From: Duganella sp. Leaf126
Lineage (GTDB): Bacteria; Pseudomonadota; Gammaproteobacteria; Burkholderiales; Burkholderiaceae_D
Assembly (NCBI RefSeq): GCF_001423125.1
Contig: NZ_LMNW01000002.1
Location: forward strand, 1 to 64,000
Length of the DNA stretch: 64,000 nucleotides
Direction: 5' to 3'
Part shown: piece after piece, positions 54,514 through 62,640 of the stretch
Numbering within the stretch: the first letter of the stretch is position 1
Layout of the letters: every line of letters begins with the position of its first letter
The notes under the pieces: generated by a model
The model's input: the letters and a program-made list of their open reading frames with translations, nothing else
The model's database searches: none
What the model was told of the DNA's origin: nothing
Position numbers and translations under genes: made by a program

Positions 54514-54582
54514 ATGACACCTATATCCAGTTATTCGTGAACGCGTCTGCTGACCGCGAGATTCAAACAAAAAGCCATCACT

Positions 54583-55656
54583 TTACGCCGGCTGGGCCGC
54601 GACCCGCATGCGGCGCTTGCCCGGCAGCGCCCGCACCAGCCACGACCGCACGGCATTCCACTCCCCCGTTTCGGCGGCGTGGACACGGCTGAAACGGTAG
54701 TAGCGCCACACCAGGGCCAGCGGATTACGGCTGGCCAGTACACGCCGGTAATCGAGCTCGCGCACGAGCCCCGGCGAGCCCCCCATGCCGCGCTGCAGCA
54801 CGGCCGCCATCCGGTCAAAAGCGGCGTCCAGATTGCCCTGTCCCTCGACCTCGAGCAGCAGGCCGCCGTGGTTGACGAAGGGCGCAGGATCGAACGCCGG
54901 CAGCTGGTGGCGGGCACAGAACGAGCGCGCCAGGAAGCGCGAAATGGCCAGCGACAACGCGGTCTGATCCATGAATTTGACGGCGCTGACGTTGTTGCCG
55001 TGCCAGCGATAGCGCAGCAGCTGCTGCGGCACATTGTTGCATTTGCCCAGAACGGCCAGCTGGCCAAACAGGAAATAATCTTCCGCCAGGTGGCTCACTT
55101 CCATGCTCTGCGCCTGCGGCAGGGCTTGCAGGAAATCGTTGCCGTAGCGGGCCCCGAGCGCACGCAGCGCGCCCAGGCGCAGCATGGCGGTCGGATGGGC
55201 TACCGGGTTGCGGAACAGGCTGGCAGCGGTGACGCGGGCGCGCCCCACGGGCACCGACATCACGCCGATCTTGTTGCCGGCGCCGTCCATCACTTCGGCC
55301 TGGCCGCCGATCGCCACGCAGTCAGGATCGGCTTCGAAGGCCGCCAGCGTAACGGCCATGCGGTCCGGCAGGCAGATGTCATCGGCGTCGTGGCGCATGA
55401 CGAACTCGGCATTGGCTGCATCGAGGCCGCAATTGAGCAGCCCGGACAGCCCTTTCGCCTCGGGGAACGGATGGACTTCGATACGCGGGTCGCGCGCCGC
55501 ATACGCGGCAGCCATCTCCAGGCTGCCATCGGTGGAACCGTGATCGAGCACGAGCAAGCGCCAATCCCGGAAGGTCTGCGCCTGCACGCTGTCGAGGGAT
55601 TCCGCGAGGAATTCCACGCCATTTTTCACAGGCAACAAGACATCGATCTTTGCCAA
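54583..55656 (-). CDS. Glycosyltransferase, family 2
   Basis: The 357-residue protein has a GT-A fold: IDVLLPVKNGVEFLAESLDSV at the start, LDHGSTDGSLE and the DxD region RHDADDICLPDRM (about 89-101). The start codon is probably TTG at 55656: an AGGAG sits seven bases upstream and the protein then begins MAKIDVLLPV, as the family does. A GTG at 55674 is the alternative. It is the first gene of the minus-strand operon leading to the polymerase, acyltransferase and GT4 genes. Acceptor unknown. Confidence 0.9.
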   Translation of the reverse strand: MAKIDVLLPVKNGVEFLAESLDSVQAQTFRDWRLLVLDHGSTDGSLEMAAAYAARDPRIEVHPFPEAKGLSGLLNCGLDAANAEFVMRHDADDICLPDRMAVTLAAFEADPDCVAIGGQAEVMDGAGNKIGVMSVPVGRARVTAASLFRNPVAHPTAMLRLGALRALGARYGNDFLQALPQAQSMEVSHLAEDYFLFGQLAVLGKCNNVPQQLLRYRWHGNNVSAVKFMDQTALSLAISRFLARSFCARHQLPAFDPAPFVNHGGLLLEVEGQGNLDAAFDRMAAVLQRGMGGSPGLVRELDYRRVLASRNPLALVWRYYRFSRVHAAETGEWNAVRSWLVRALPGKRRMRVAAQPA

Positions 55657-55982
55657 CTTAACACTCCTGCACACACGTTAATAGATACTACTAAACACTA
55701 CTTTACAGCAACATGCAGATAACCCGAGCACGGCTGACCGCCCGGCATTCTAGCATGCAATAATGGCAAGGAGCTGTAACGGAACGGCAAGATTGGCAGC
55801 CATCGCGCACCGGTCGCACGCTACGATTCAAAATAAACCGATACAAACGACGATAGCGTGTAAAATTCCCAACAAATGCTGCAGCGTAGCATAGCATGAG
55901 ATGGCATCAGACGATAACGAAACGATATTGCGCCGTGCACTTTCCGGCGGCGCGCAAACAGTAAAAACAACAAGGAACGCGA
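55657..55982. other. Divergent intergenic region between the glycosyltransferase operon and ugd
   Basis: About 325 bases without a gene; moderately AT-rich in its right half. It must contain the promoters of both divergent operons. A TGTAAAAT-like -10 for ugd lies near 55858-55866, but no strong -35 was found. An AAGGAAC ribosome site lies upstream of the ugd ATG. Confidence 0.55.
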
Positions 55983-57356
55983 ATGAAAATTACGGTGATT
56001 GGTTCGGGCTATGTGGGCCTGGTAACGGGCGCCTGCCTGGCTGAATTGGGTAACTCGGTGTTTTGCCTGGACGTCGATCCACGCAAGATCGACATCCTCA
56101 ACAACGGCGGTGTGCCGATCTACGAACCGGGCCTGAAAGAAATCATCGAGCGCAACCGCGCTGCCGGTCGCCTGACCTTCTCCACCGACGTGGCCGCCAG
56201 CGTGGCGCACGGCGACATCCAGTTCATCGCGGTCGGCACTCCGCCCGACGAAGACGGCTCGGCCGACCTGCAGTACGTGGTCGCTGCCGCCCGCAACATC
56301 GGCCGCCACATGACCGACTTCAAGGTCGTGGTCGACAAGTCGACGGTGCCGGTCGGCACCGGCGAAAAAGTACGGGCCGCCATCGCCGAAGAACTCGCTG
56401 CGCGCGGCGTCGACGTCGGCGTCACCGTGGTCTCGAACCCCGAGTTCCTCAAGGAAGGCGCGGCAGTCGACGATTTCATGCGTCCGGACCGCATCGTGAT
56501 CGGCGCCGACGCCGACGCTGCCGGCCAGCAGGCGCGCGACAAGATGCGCGAACTGTATGCCCCGCTGAACCGCAACCACGAACGGATCCTGTACATGGAC
56601 GTGCGCTCGGCCGAGTTCACCAAGTACGCCGCCAACGCCATGCTGGCCACCCGTATCTCGTTCATGAACGAACTGGCCAACCTGGCCGACAAGCTCGGCG
56701 TCGATATCGAACACGTCCGCAAAGGCATCGGTTCCGACCCGCGCATCGGCTTCTCCTTCCTGTACGCCGGCACCGGCTACGGCGGTTCGTGCTTCCCGAA
56801 AGACGTGCAGGCGCTGGTGCGCAGCGCCGGCGAGTTCGGCCAGCACCTGGAAATCCTGCACGCGGTCGAGTCGGTCAACGACAAGCAGAAGCAGGTTCTG
56901 CTGAGCAAAATCACCGGCCGCCTGGGCGAAGACCTGAGCGGCAAGACCTTTGCCATGTGGGGCCTGGCCTTCAAGCCGAACACCGACGACATGCGCGCAG
57001 CCCCGAGCCGCGTGATGGTCAAGGAACTGCTCAAGCGCGGCGCCAAGGTTGTCGCCTTCGATCCGGTCTCGATGGACGAGGCGCGCCACGCCTTCGAACT
57101 CGACCTGGCCGACCTGCCGGCCGAGCAGCGCGGCCTGTCGTATAGCGACGCGCCGATGAACGCCGTCACCGGCGCCGATGCGCTGATCATCATGACCGAG
57201 TGGAAAGCCTTCAAGAGCCCGGACTTCGGCGCCCTGAAAGCCGCGCTGTCGGAACCGCTGATCTTCGACGGCCGCAACCTGTTCGAGCCTGCCACGATGC
57301 GCAAGGAAGGCGTCGAATACCACGCAATCGGACGCGCCGGCAAGCAAGTCGCCTGA
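55983..57356 (+). CDS. ugd: UDP-glucose 6-dehydrogenase
   Basis: The 457-residue protein has the NAD motif [17 protein letters not shown] at about residues 7-23, [13 protein letters not shown], and the catalytic cysteine in [10 protein letters not shown]. It oxidises UDP-glucose to UDP-glucuronate, so the polymer is probably acidic. A C-terminal domain with [16 protein letters not shown] is complete. It opens the plus-strand operon ugd-GT-wzx-GT2-GT2. Confidence 0.96.
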   Translation: MKITVIGSGYVGLVTGACLAELGNSVFCLDVDPRKIDILNNGGVPIYEPGLKEIIERNRAAGRLTFSTDVAASVAHGDIQFIAVGTPPDEDGSADLQYVVAAARNIGRHMTDFKVVVDKSTVPVGTGEKVRAAIAEELAARGVDVGVTVVSNPEFLKEGAAVDDFMRPDRIVIGADADAAGQQARDKMRELYAPLNRNHERILYMDVRSAEFTKYAANAMLATRISFMNELANLADKLGVDIEHVRKGIGSDPRIGFSFLYAGTGYGGSCFPKDVQALVRSAGEFGQHLEILHAVESVNDKQKQVLLSKITGRLGEDLSGKTFAMWGLAFKPNTDDMRAAPSRVMVKELLKRGAKVVAFDPVSMDEARHAFELDLADLPAEQRGLSYSDAPMNAVTGADALIIMTEWKAFKSPDFGALKAALSEPLIFDGRNLFEPATMRKEGVEYHAIGRAGKQVA

Positions 57357-57368
57357 GGACCGGCATCG

Positions 57369-58280
57369 ATGACTAGCTGGTTGAAGCACAAGACGCGGCG
57401 CCTGCGCGAGCGCGCCGCGAACCTGCGCCGCTTCGTCGTGCTCGAGCGCGACTGGCTGGCGTACGGGCGCCATTACGGCGCCCGCCGCCAGGCCGGCGGC
57501 AGCGCTGGCGCCGTTGCCGACGCCGGCATCGTGGTATCGCTGACCTCGTATCCACCGCGCTTTGCCACCCTGCACCTGACGCTCAAGTCGCTGCTGTCGC
57601 AGTCGCTGGCGCCGGCGCGGGTGGTGCTGTGGATTGCCCGCGCCGACATGGACAAGCTGCCGCCCGCCGTCACCGCGCTGCGCGCAGCAGGCCTCGAAAT
57701 CGAAGCGTGCGACGATACGCGCTCCTACAAGAAAATGATCCCGCTGCTGCAGCAGGGTGAGCGGCGCGCCATCGTCACGGCCGACGACGACGTGTATTAC
57801 TGGCGCGACTGGCTGCAACAGCTGGCCGACGCCCGCACGCCGGGCCGGCTGGAAGTGGTATGCCACCGCATGCACCGCATCCGGCTCGACGCTGCCGGCC
57901 TGCCGCTGCCCTACTCCGACTGGGAACACGACGTCCACGATACGCGCGCCGACGTGACGCACTTCCCCACCGGCATTGGCGGCGTGCTGTATCCGCCCGG
58001 CGTGTTCGGTCCCGAGGTGCTCGATGTGGCGGCGTTTAGCCGGCTGTGCCCGAACGGCGACGACATCTGGTTCTACTGGATGGCGCGCAGCAACGGCGCG
58101 CGTTCGAAGCGCGTGCCCGACGTCAACCAGCTGTATTGCTGGGAAGGCTCGCAGGAAGCCGCCCTGTGGCAGAACAACCTGGTTGGCAAGGCCAACGACA
58201 CGCAGATCGGCGCCATGATCGGCGCCTACGGTTTCTTCGGCGTACCGGCAAGCGCCGCCGGCAAAGCCACTGCCCTCTAA
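57369..58280 (+). CDS. Glycosyltransferase-like protein
   Basis: The 303-residue protein has a GT-A-like region with VVSLTSYPPRFATLHLTLKS (about 54-73) and a DDD motif in VTADDDVYYWRDWL (about 135-148) that can bind a metal-sugar nucleotide. A conserved acceptor-side segment, FPTGIGGVLYPPGVF and NGDDIWFYW, follows. It resembles a group of polysaccharide-locus transferases that is only distantly related to GT2. GAGG lies about 9 bases before the ATG. Donor and linkage cannot be inferred. Confidence 0.82.
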   Translation: MTSWLKHKTRRLRERAANLRRFVVLERDWLAYGRHYGARRQAGGSAGAVADAGIVVSLTSYPPRFATLHLTLKSLLSQSLAPARVVLWIARADMDKLPPAVTALRAAGLEIEACDDTRSYKKMIPLLQQGERRAIVTADDDVYYWRDWLQQLADARTPGRLEVVCHRMHRIRLDAAGLPLPYSDWEHDVHDTRADVTHFPTGIGGVLYPPGVFGPEVLDVAAFSRLCPNGDDIWFYWMARSNGARSKRVPDVNQLYCWEGSQEAALWQNNLVGKANDTQIGAMIGAYGFFGVPASAAGKATAL

Positions 58281-58305
58281 TTCAATTACCTCTTTCGGCG
58301 ATACA

Positions 58306-59793
58306 GTGGAATTAAAAAACAAGACGATGCAGGCGGTGAAGTGGAACTTCCTCGCTACTGCCCTCGGCACCGTGGTTGGCATCGTCCAGCTGTGGGCCCT
58401 GTCGCACATCCTCGCGCCTCAACAGTACGGCATCATCAGCGTCGCGCTGATGGTGGTGACCTTCTTTAACATCTTCATCGATTTCGGCATCTCCAACGCC
58501 ATCATCCGGCGCCAGGAAATCACCGAGATCGAGCTGTCGTCGCTGTACGCGATCAACGTGGGCCTCGGCGTGACGACGTTCCTGATCGTGTTTTTCAGCA
58601 GCCCGCTGATCGCCACGTTCTTCAAGTCGTCGGAACTGGAATTCCAGATCCGCATCATGTCGTTTCTGTTCCTGCTGGCGCCGTTCGGCCAGCAACAGCG
58701 CGCCATCATGGCGCGCGACATGCGCTTCAATTTCATCGCCATCGTCACCATCATCACGCTGCTGACCAACTTCGTGGTGGTGGTCGGCCTGGCGCTGCTG
58801 TACAAGAAGGCATGGGCCGCATCGGTCGCCTTCTTCGTCAGCGGCGCCGTCAACGCTGCCATCTTCTTCATCTACAGCCTGCGTGAGCGCAAGTTCTCGC
58901 TGCAGTTCAGCTGGCCGGCAGCCAAGCCGCATATCCGCTACTCGCTGCAGCTGGTCAGCGATTCGATGATCAACGTGGTCAGCATCAACACCTATCCGGC
59001 GCTGATGGCGCGCCTGGTCAGCCTGTCCGCTATCGGCGGTTACAACATCGCCAACAGCATCAGCATCATGCTGATCGAGCGCCTGAAACCGGTGCTGACG
59101 CAGGCGCTGTTCCCCGCGTTCGCCAAGATCCAGAACGACGACAGCCGCCTGGCCACCAACTTCCTGCTGGTGACCACCTACGGCTCGCTGGTCAACTTCC
59201 CGCTGCTGGTCGGCATGTTCGTGGCCAGTTCCTCGATCGTGGCCACCTTCTTCAACGCCGAATGGCAGTTCATCGACAACCTGGTCAAGATCCTGTGCCT
59301 GGTGGGCATGTTCCGCAGCCTCGACGTGCCGGTGATCTCGCTGCTGCTGGTCAAAGCCAAGATGTATCTGAACGTGCGCATGGGCATCGTCAAGCTGGTC
59401 ACCGGCGTGGTGCTGGCCTATGTGCTGGGCACCAGGTATGGCATTACCGGCATCGTCTGCAGCTTCCTGATCATCCAGATCGGCAATACCGTGCTCGGTT
59501 ATTTCGTGCTGGTGCGCGCCTGCCTGCAGGGACTGGGCACGGCGTACATCAAGGCCGTGCTGATCCCGCTGGCGCAGGCGCTGCCGATCCTCGTGGTGTC
59601 CGGCCTGATCACGCTCTACCCGCCGAGCACCCACCCGAGCGTCAACCTGGCGCTGGTGGTCGGCGCCGGCGTGGTGGCCTACATGCTGGGGCTGGTGTTC
59701 TCACCGTTTGCCGTGGTGCGCGACTTCGTCGCCCTGGCCAGCCGCAACGTCAGCCCCAAGCTGGAAACCCTGTTGATGCGGCGGGCAAAATGA
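58306..59793 (+). CDS. Wzx-type polysaccharide flippase (MOP superfamily)
   Basis: The 495-residue protein has about 14 membrane helices with N-terminal NKTMQAVKWNFLATALGTVVG and the LWALSHILAPQQYGIIS segment typical of WzxC-like exporters. It would flip lipid-linked repeat units across the inner membrane for the Wzy polymerase. The start is a GTG at 58306 that gives the family's N-terminal helix; an ATG at 58327 is the alternative. Its stop overlaps the next gene by four bases. Confidence 0.93.
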   Translation: MELKNKTMQAVKWNFLATALGTVVGIVQLWALSHILAPQQYGIISVALMVVTFFNIFIDFGISNAIIRRQEITEIELSSLYAINVGLGVTTFLIVFFSSPLIATFFKSSELEFQIRIMSFLFLLAPFGQQQRAIMARDMRFNFIAIVTIITLLTNFVVVVGLALLYKKAWAASVAFFVSGAVNAAIFFIYSLRERKFSLQFSWPAAKPHIRYSLQLVSDSMINVVSINTYPALMARLVSLSAIGGYNIANSISIMLIERLKPVLTQALFPAFAKIQNDDSRLATNFLLVTTYGSLVNFPLLVGMFVASSSIVATFFNAEWQFIDNLVKILCLVGMFRSLDVPVISLLLVKAKMYLNVRMGIVKLVTGVVLAYVLGTRYGITGIVCSFLIIQIGNTVLGYFVLVRACLQGLGTAYIKAVLIPLAQALPILVVSGLITLYPPSTHPSVNLALVVGAGVVAYMLGLVFSPFAVVRDFVALASRNVSPKLETLLMRRAK

Positions 59794-60791
59794 GCGAGCT
59801 GACTCCTCAGACCAGCGACACTGCCCCGCTGCTGTCGATCGTCGTCCCCTGCTACAACGTCGGCGCGGCCATGTTGCCGCTGCTGCAGCGCGTCACCGCG
59901 CAAATGGCCGACGACTGCGAACTGGTGCTGATCGACGATGGCTCGCGCGACGGCACCGCCGACACCGTGCGCGCCTTCCAGGTCGGCTATACCGGACCCG
60001 GCCAGATCGCCCTCACCGTCACCCCCAATGCCGGCGCCGCCAAGGCGCGCGAGCTGGGCCTGTCGCTGGCGCGCGGGCGCTTCGTGTATTTCTGCGACAG
60101 CGACGACATCATGCAGCCGACCTTCGTGCAGGTCTTCCGCCGCACGCTGGCACAGTACCCGGCGCTCGATTTGCTGTTCTTCTCGTCCGAGATCTCGGTG
60201 GTCGAACCGGGCGGCATGCGCCGCCTCGGCCGCAAGCTCGAGTACGATCGCGTGCAGGTGTTCGACCATGGCGCCGACCTGCTCGAATACAATCTGCGCC
60301 AGCACATGCACACGGCAGCGGTATGGACCTTCGTTGCGCGGCGTGACCTGCTGCAGGCGGCCGGCGCCAGTTTCACGCGCCGCGGCGCCCACGAAGACCA
60401 TCTGTTTACGCTCAGCACCATGCTGCACGCACGCTGCGTGGTGGCGTTGCCGGAGCTGCTGTACACGCAGACCCTGCGCGCCGGCTCGCTGACCAATTCG
60501 GCCAAGGACGCCCGCTACATCAACGAACGCATCAGCGCCTTCAACGAAGCCGACGCGCTGCTGCGCACGTCGGCGCCCCGGCTGCGCGCGCTCTACGATG
60601 CCGAGTCGTTCGACGCCATTGCCGGCATGGTGGCCGACAACCGCCACCTGTTACCGGCCGTGGTGGCCGGGCCTGTCGGTCTTGGCTACTTCGCTGCCCG
60701 CGCTCCGCGCGTGGCTGCACGCCTGGGCCGGCGGGTGCTGGGCGCCGTGCGCCGTCGCCTGGCGCCCGGTGCGTCCCCTTCCAAATCCTGA
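59790..60791 (+). CDS. Glycosyltransferase, family 2
   Basis: The 333-residue protein has a GT-A domain with SIVVPCYNVGAAMLPLL (about 16-32), LIDDGSRDGTADTV and the DxD region FCDSDDIMQPTF (about 100-111), and a helical C-terminal region. The ATG at 59790 overlaps the flippase stop (ATGA); longer in-frame sequence upstream is a shadow. Probably adds one sugar of the repeat unit. Confidence 0.9.
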   Translation: MSELTPQTSDTAPLLSIVVPCYNVGAAMLPLLQRVTAQMADDCELVLIDDGSRDGTADTVRAFQVGYTGPGQIALTVTPNAGAAKARELGLSLARGRFVYFCDSDDIMQPTFVQVFRRTLAQYPALDLLFFSSEISVVEPGGMRRLGRKLEYDRVQVFDHGADLLEYNLRQHMHTAAVWTFVARRDLLQAAGASFTRRGAHEDHLFTLSTMLHARCVVALPELLYTQTLRAGSLTNSAKDARYINERISAFNEADALLRTSAPRLRALYDAESFDAIAGMVADNRHLLPAVVAGPVGLGYFAARAPRVAARLGRRVLGAVRRRLAPGASPSKS

Positions 60792-60803
60792 AACGGCTTT
60801 CCC

Positions 60804-61670
60804 ATGACTTCCTTAGTAACCGTCTATATTCCGACCAAGAACCGCCTGTCGCTGCTGCGCCGCGCGGTGCAGTCGGTGCTGGGGCAGACCCACGGCGCGA
60901 TCGAACTGATCATCGTCTCGGACGGCTCGACCGACGGCACCTGCGACTACGTGCGCAGCCTGCAGCAACATGCGAACGTCAAGCTGATCCACAACGACAC
61001 CTCGGTCGGCGCCTGCGCTGCACGCAACCAGGCGCTCGACATTGCCCAAGGTGAATTCATCACCGGTCTCGATGACGACGACATGTTCATGCCGCACCGC
61101 CTCGAGCGCTTTATTGCCGCCTGGCGCACGCGCGAGGCGGCCGGCGAACGTTTCTCCTGCCTGTTCGACCGCCGCATCGTCGATCAGGGCGGCGCGGTGA
61201 CGCTGGCCAACGCGGCGCCGGTGGCCGGCTACGAGGAAATGCTCGGTGAAAACCTGATCGGCAACCAAGTGTTTACCACACCGGCACGCATGCGCGCTGC
61301 CGGCGGTTTCGACGCGGCCATGCCGGCCTGGCAGGACTGGGAAATGTGGGTACGCCTGGTCCAGCACGGCGGCCCGGCCCACAACATCGGCGCCAACAGC
61401 TACCTGATGGATGTGTCGCACGAGTTCGAGCGCATCACCCTGAAATCGGGCGACCGCATCATCCAGGCGGCCAAGCTGTTCTACGCCAAGCACGGCCAGG
61501 GCGGTCGCGCCCTGCCCGGCCTGCTCAATTCGCTGGGCGCGTATCCACAGATCCGCCTGAGCCTGGGCGACCTGATGGTGATGGCCGGCACCCCGGCCAC
61601 GCGCCGCCACGCGCTGCGCCAGTTGCGCCGGCGCCAGTTCAAGCCGACCATGGCGGGCACGCTGGCCTGA
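60804..61670 (+). CDS. Glycosyltransferase, family 2
   Basis: The 288-residue protein has a GT-A domain with VYIPTKNRLSLLRRAVQSVL (about 7-26), VSDGSTDGT and the metal-binding TGLDDDDMFMPHRLERF, then PAWQDWEMWVRL, typical of capsule transferases. It is the last clear gene of the ugd operon. A possible terminator hairpin lies about 35 bases downstream. Confidence 0.92.
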   Translation: MTSLVTVYIPTKNRLSLLRRAVQSVLGQTHGAIELIIVSDGSTDGTCDYVRSLQQHANVKLIHNDTSVGACAARNQALDIAQGEFITGLDDDDMFMPHRLERFIAAWRTREAAGERFSCLFDRRIVDQGGAVTLANAAPVAGYEEMLGENLIGNQVFTTPARMRAAGGFDAAMPAWQDWEMWVRLVQHGGPAHNIGANSYLMDVSHEFERITLKSGDRIIQAAKLFYAKHGQGGRALPGLLNSLGAYPQIRLSLGDLMVMAGTPATRRHALRQLRRRQFKPTMAGTLA

Positions 61671-61702
61671 CCGGCAGCGATAGATGAACGATAAGGTTTG
61701 AC

Positions 61703-61724
61703 ATCGCCTCTGCCGTGAGGCGAT
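61703..61724 (+). terminator. Possible terminator hairpin after the last glycosyltransferase gene
   Basis: ATCGCCTC/GAGGCGAT forms an 8-bp stem with a six-base loop. Only a short pyrimidine stretch (TCGTTC) follows, so rho-independent termination is uncertain. Confidence 0.4.
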
Positions 61725-61898
61725 TCGTTCAACACGCTGCCGGATGCAAATAAAATCTGATAGGTACGCTAGTCGAACCGCCGCCAAGTTCGCGGTTCGT
61801 AGCAATAAAGATTGAGACAAGCTCGGGCTTGTTCGGAACCTACGACTGTCGGCTTTCGCCCCGAAACGGACCTGCTGATGTCGGGCGGGAATTCGTAA

Positions 61899-62207
61899 TC
61901 AGCTTTGTTCTTTCGCCCGCTGCAACACCTTCAATACCTTGGGCCGTTTAGCGTAGCGCTTCTGCGCTGCCGCCTCGTCCTTTTCGAGCCTGTCACATCG
62001 CAGATCTTTCATAGCCGACGAAATTTCAACCTTGCGCTGAGCATCGTACGGCTCTTCACTGCTCCAATGAGTGCAGCCCGCGAGACGGTCGATCAATTTC
62101 TTGATATCCCCACGTTGCCCGGCTTTTAGACTGGCCAGCCGATCGTCGCTCGCTATAGCGTGAGCAGCAAAAAGACATAGGAACATCGGAAGATAGCGTT
62201 TCAGCAT
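61899..62207 (-). CDS. Small exported protein of unknown function
   Basis: The 102-residue protein has a signal peptide (MLKRYLPMFLCLFAAHAIA) and a charged mature part with two cysteines (AGCTHWSSEEPYDAQRK, LRCDRLEKDEAAAQKR) that could form a disulphide bond in the periplasm. I do not recognise the family. Its base composition is lower in GC than the flanking exopolysaccharide genes. No strong ribosome site is visible, so expression is less certain. Confidence 0.6.
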   Translation of the reverse strand: MLKRYLPMFLCLFAAHAIASDDRLASLKAGQRGDIKKLIDRLAGCTHWSSEEPYDAQRKVEISSAMKDLRCDRLEKDEAAAQKRYAKRPKVLKVLQRAKEQS

Positions 62208-62271
62208 TGGAGTAGGCTCAATCGTTTAAAGAGTCCGCTTCTGGCCGATAGTTGTCGCCCTAAACCAGATT

Positions 62272-62505
62272 TTAAAAACGTTCAACCTGACGAAATTTTT
62301 CCTGAGATATTAAGCGCTCTGCTATACGGTCGGCTAAAGTGGGTTTGATCCTTATCATCCATTTTTGAAACGACGACGCTTTAACCTTAAGCAGGTAGGT
62401 TGCCCAGGCGCATACTGGTGCAGGTACGACCAACTCGAAGAAGTATCGACCTTGATCGTCTTCCACCAAGGCATATACGGAATTCTGTCTGCGTATTTCC
62501 TTCAC
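62272..62505 (-). CDS. Small protein of unknown function
   Basis: The 77-residue protein starts at a GTG (62505) with a near-perfect AGGAGG about five bases upstream, which supports a real gene. It has no signal peptide. The sequence (VYALVEDDQGRYFFELVVP, then a basic second half) is not a family I recognise. Like the neighbouring small exported gene it is less GC-rich than its surroundings and lies between the ugd operon and the exosortase gene. Confidence 0.6.
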   Translation of the reverse strand: MKEIRRQNSVYALVEDDQGRYFFELVVPAPVCAWATYLLKVKASSFQKWMIRIKPTLADRIAERLISQEKFRQVERF

Positions 62506-62587
62506 TTACCCTCCTGTTTTATCGCTCGTCTGCATCAGCGGCCTCGGTGTTTGCCACATGGCCGTCAGGATGCACAATAGCATGGAC

Positions 62588-62613
62588 AAAAAAGCGGCCC
62601 CCTTGGGGGCCGC
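62588..62613 (-). terminator. Terminator downstream of the exosortase gene
   Basis: GCGGCCCCC/GGGGGCCGC forms a perfect 9-bp stem with a two-base loop; on the reverse strand it is followed by six T residues. It lies about 27 bases after the exosortase stop. Confidence 0.9.
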
Positions 62614-62640
62614 TCTCATCCAGAATCCTTCGTTGTCAGC

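Noticed and set aside
55700..55982. Possible sigma-54 site before ugd (TGGCAG followed by GCGC)
   Set aside because: The -12 half lacks the TTGC core, so the match is not better than chance.
55821..58409. Long minus-strand open frame opposite ugd, the glycosyltransferase and the flippase start
   Set aside because: It is antisense to three genes with clear motifs and has no family features.
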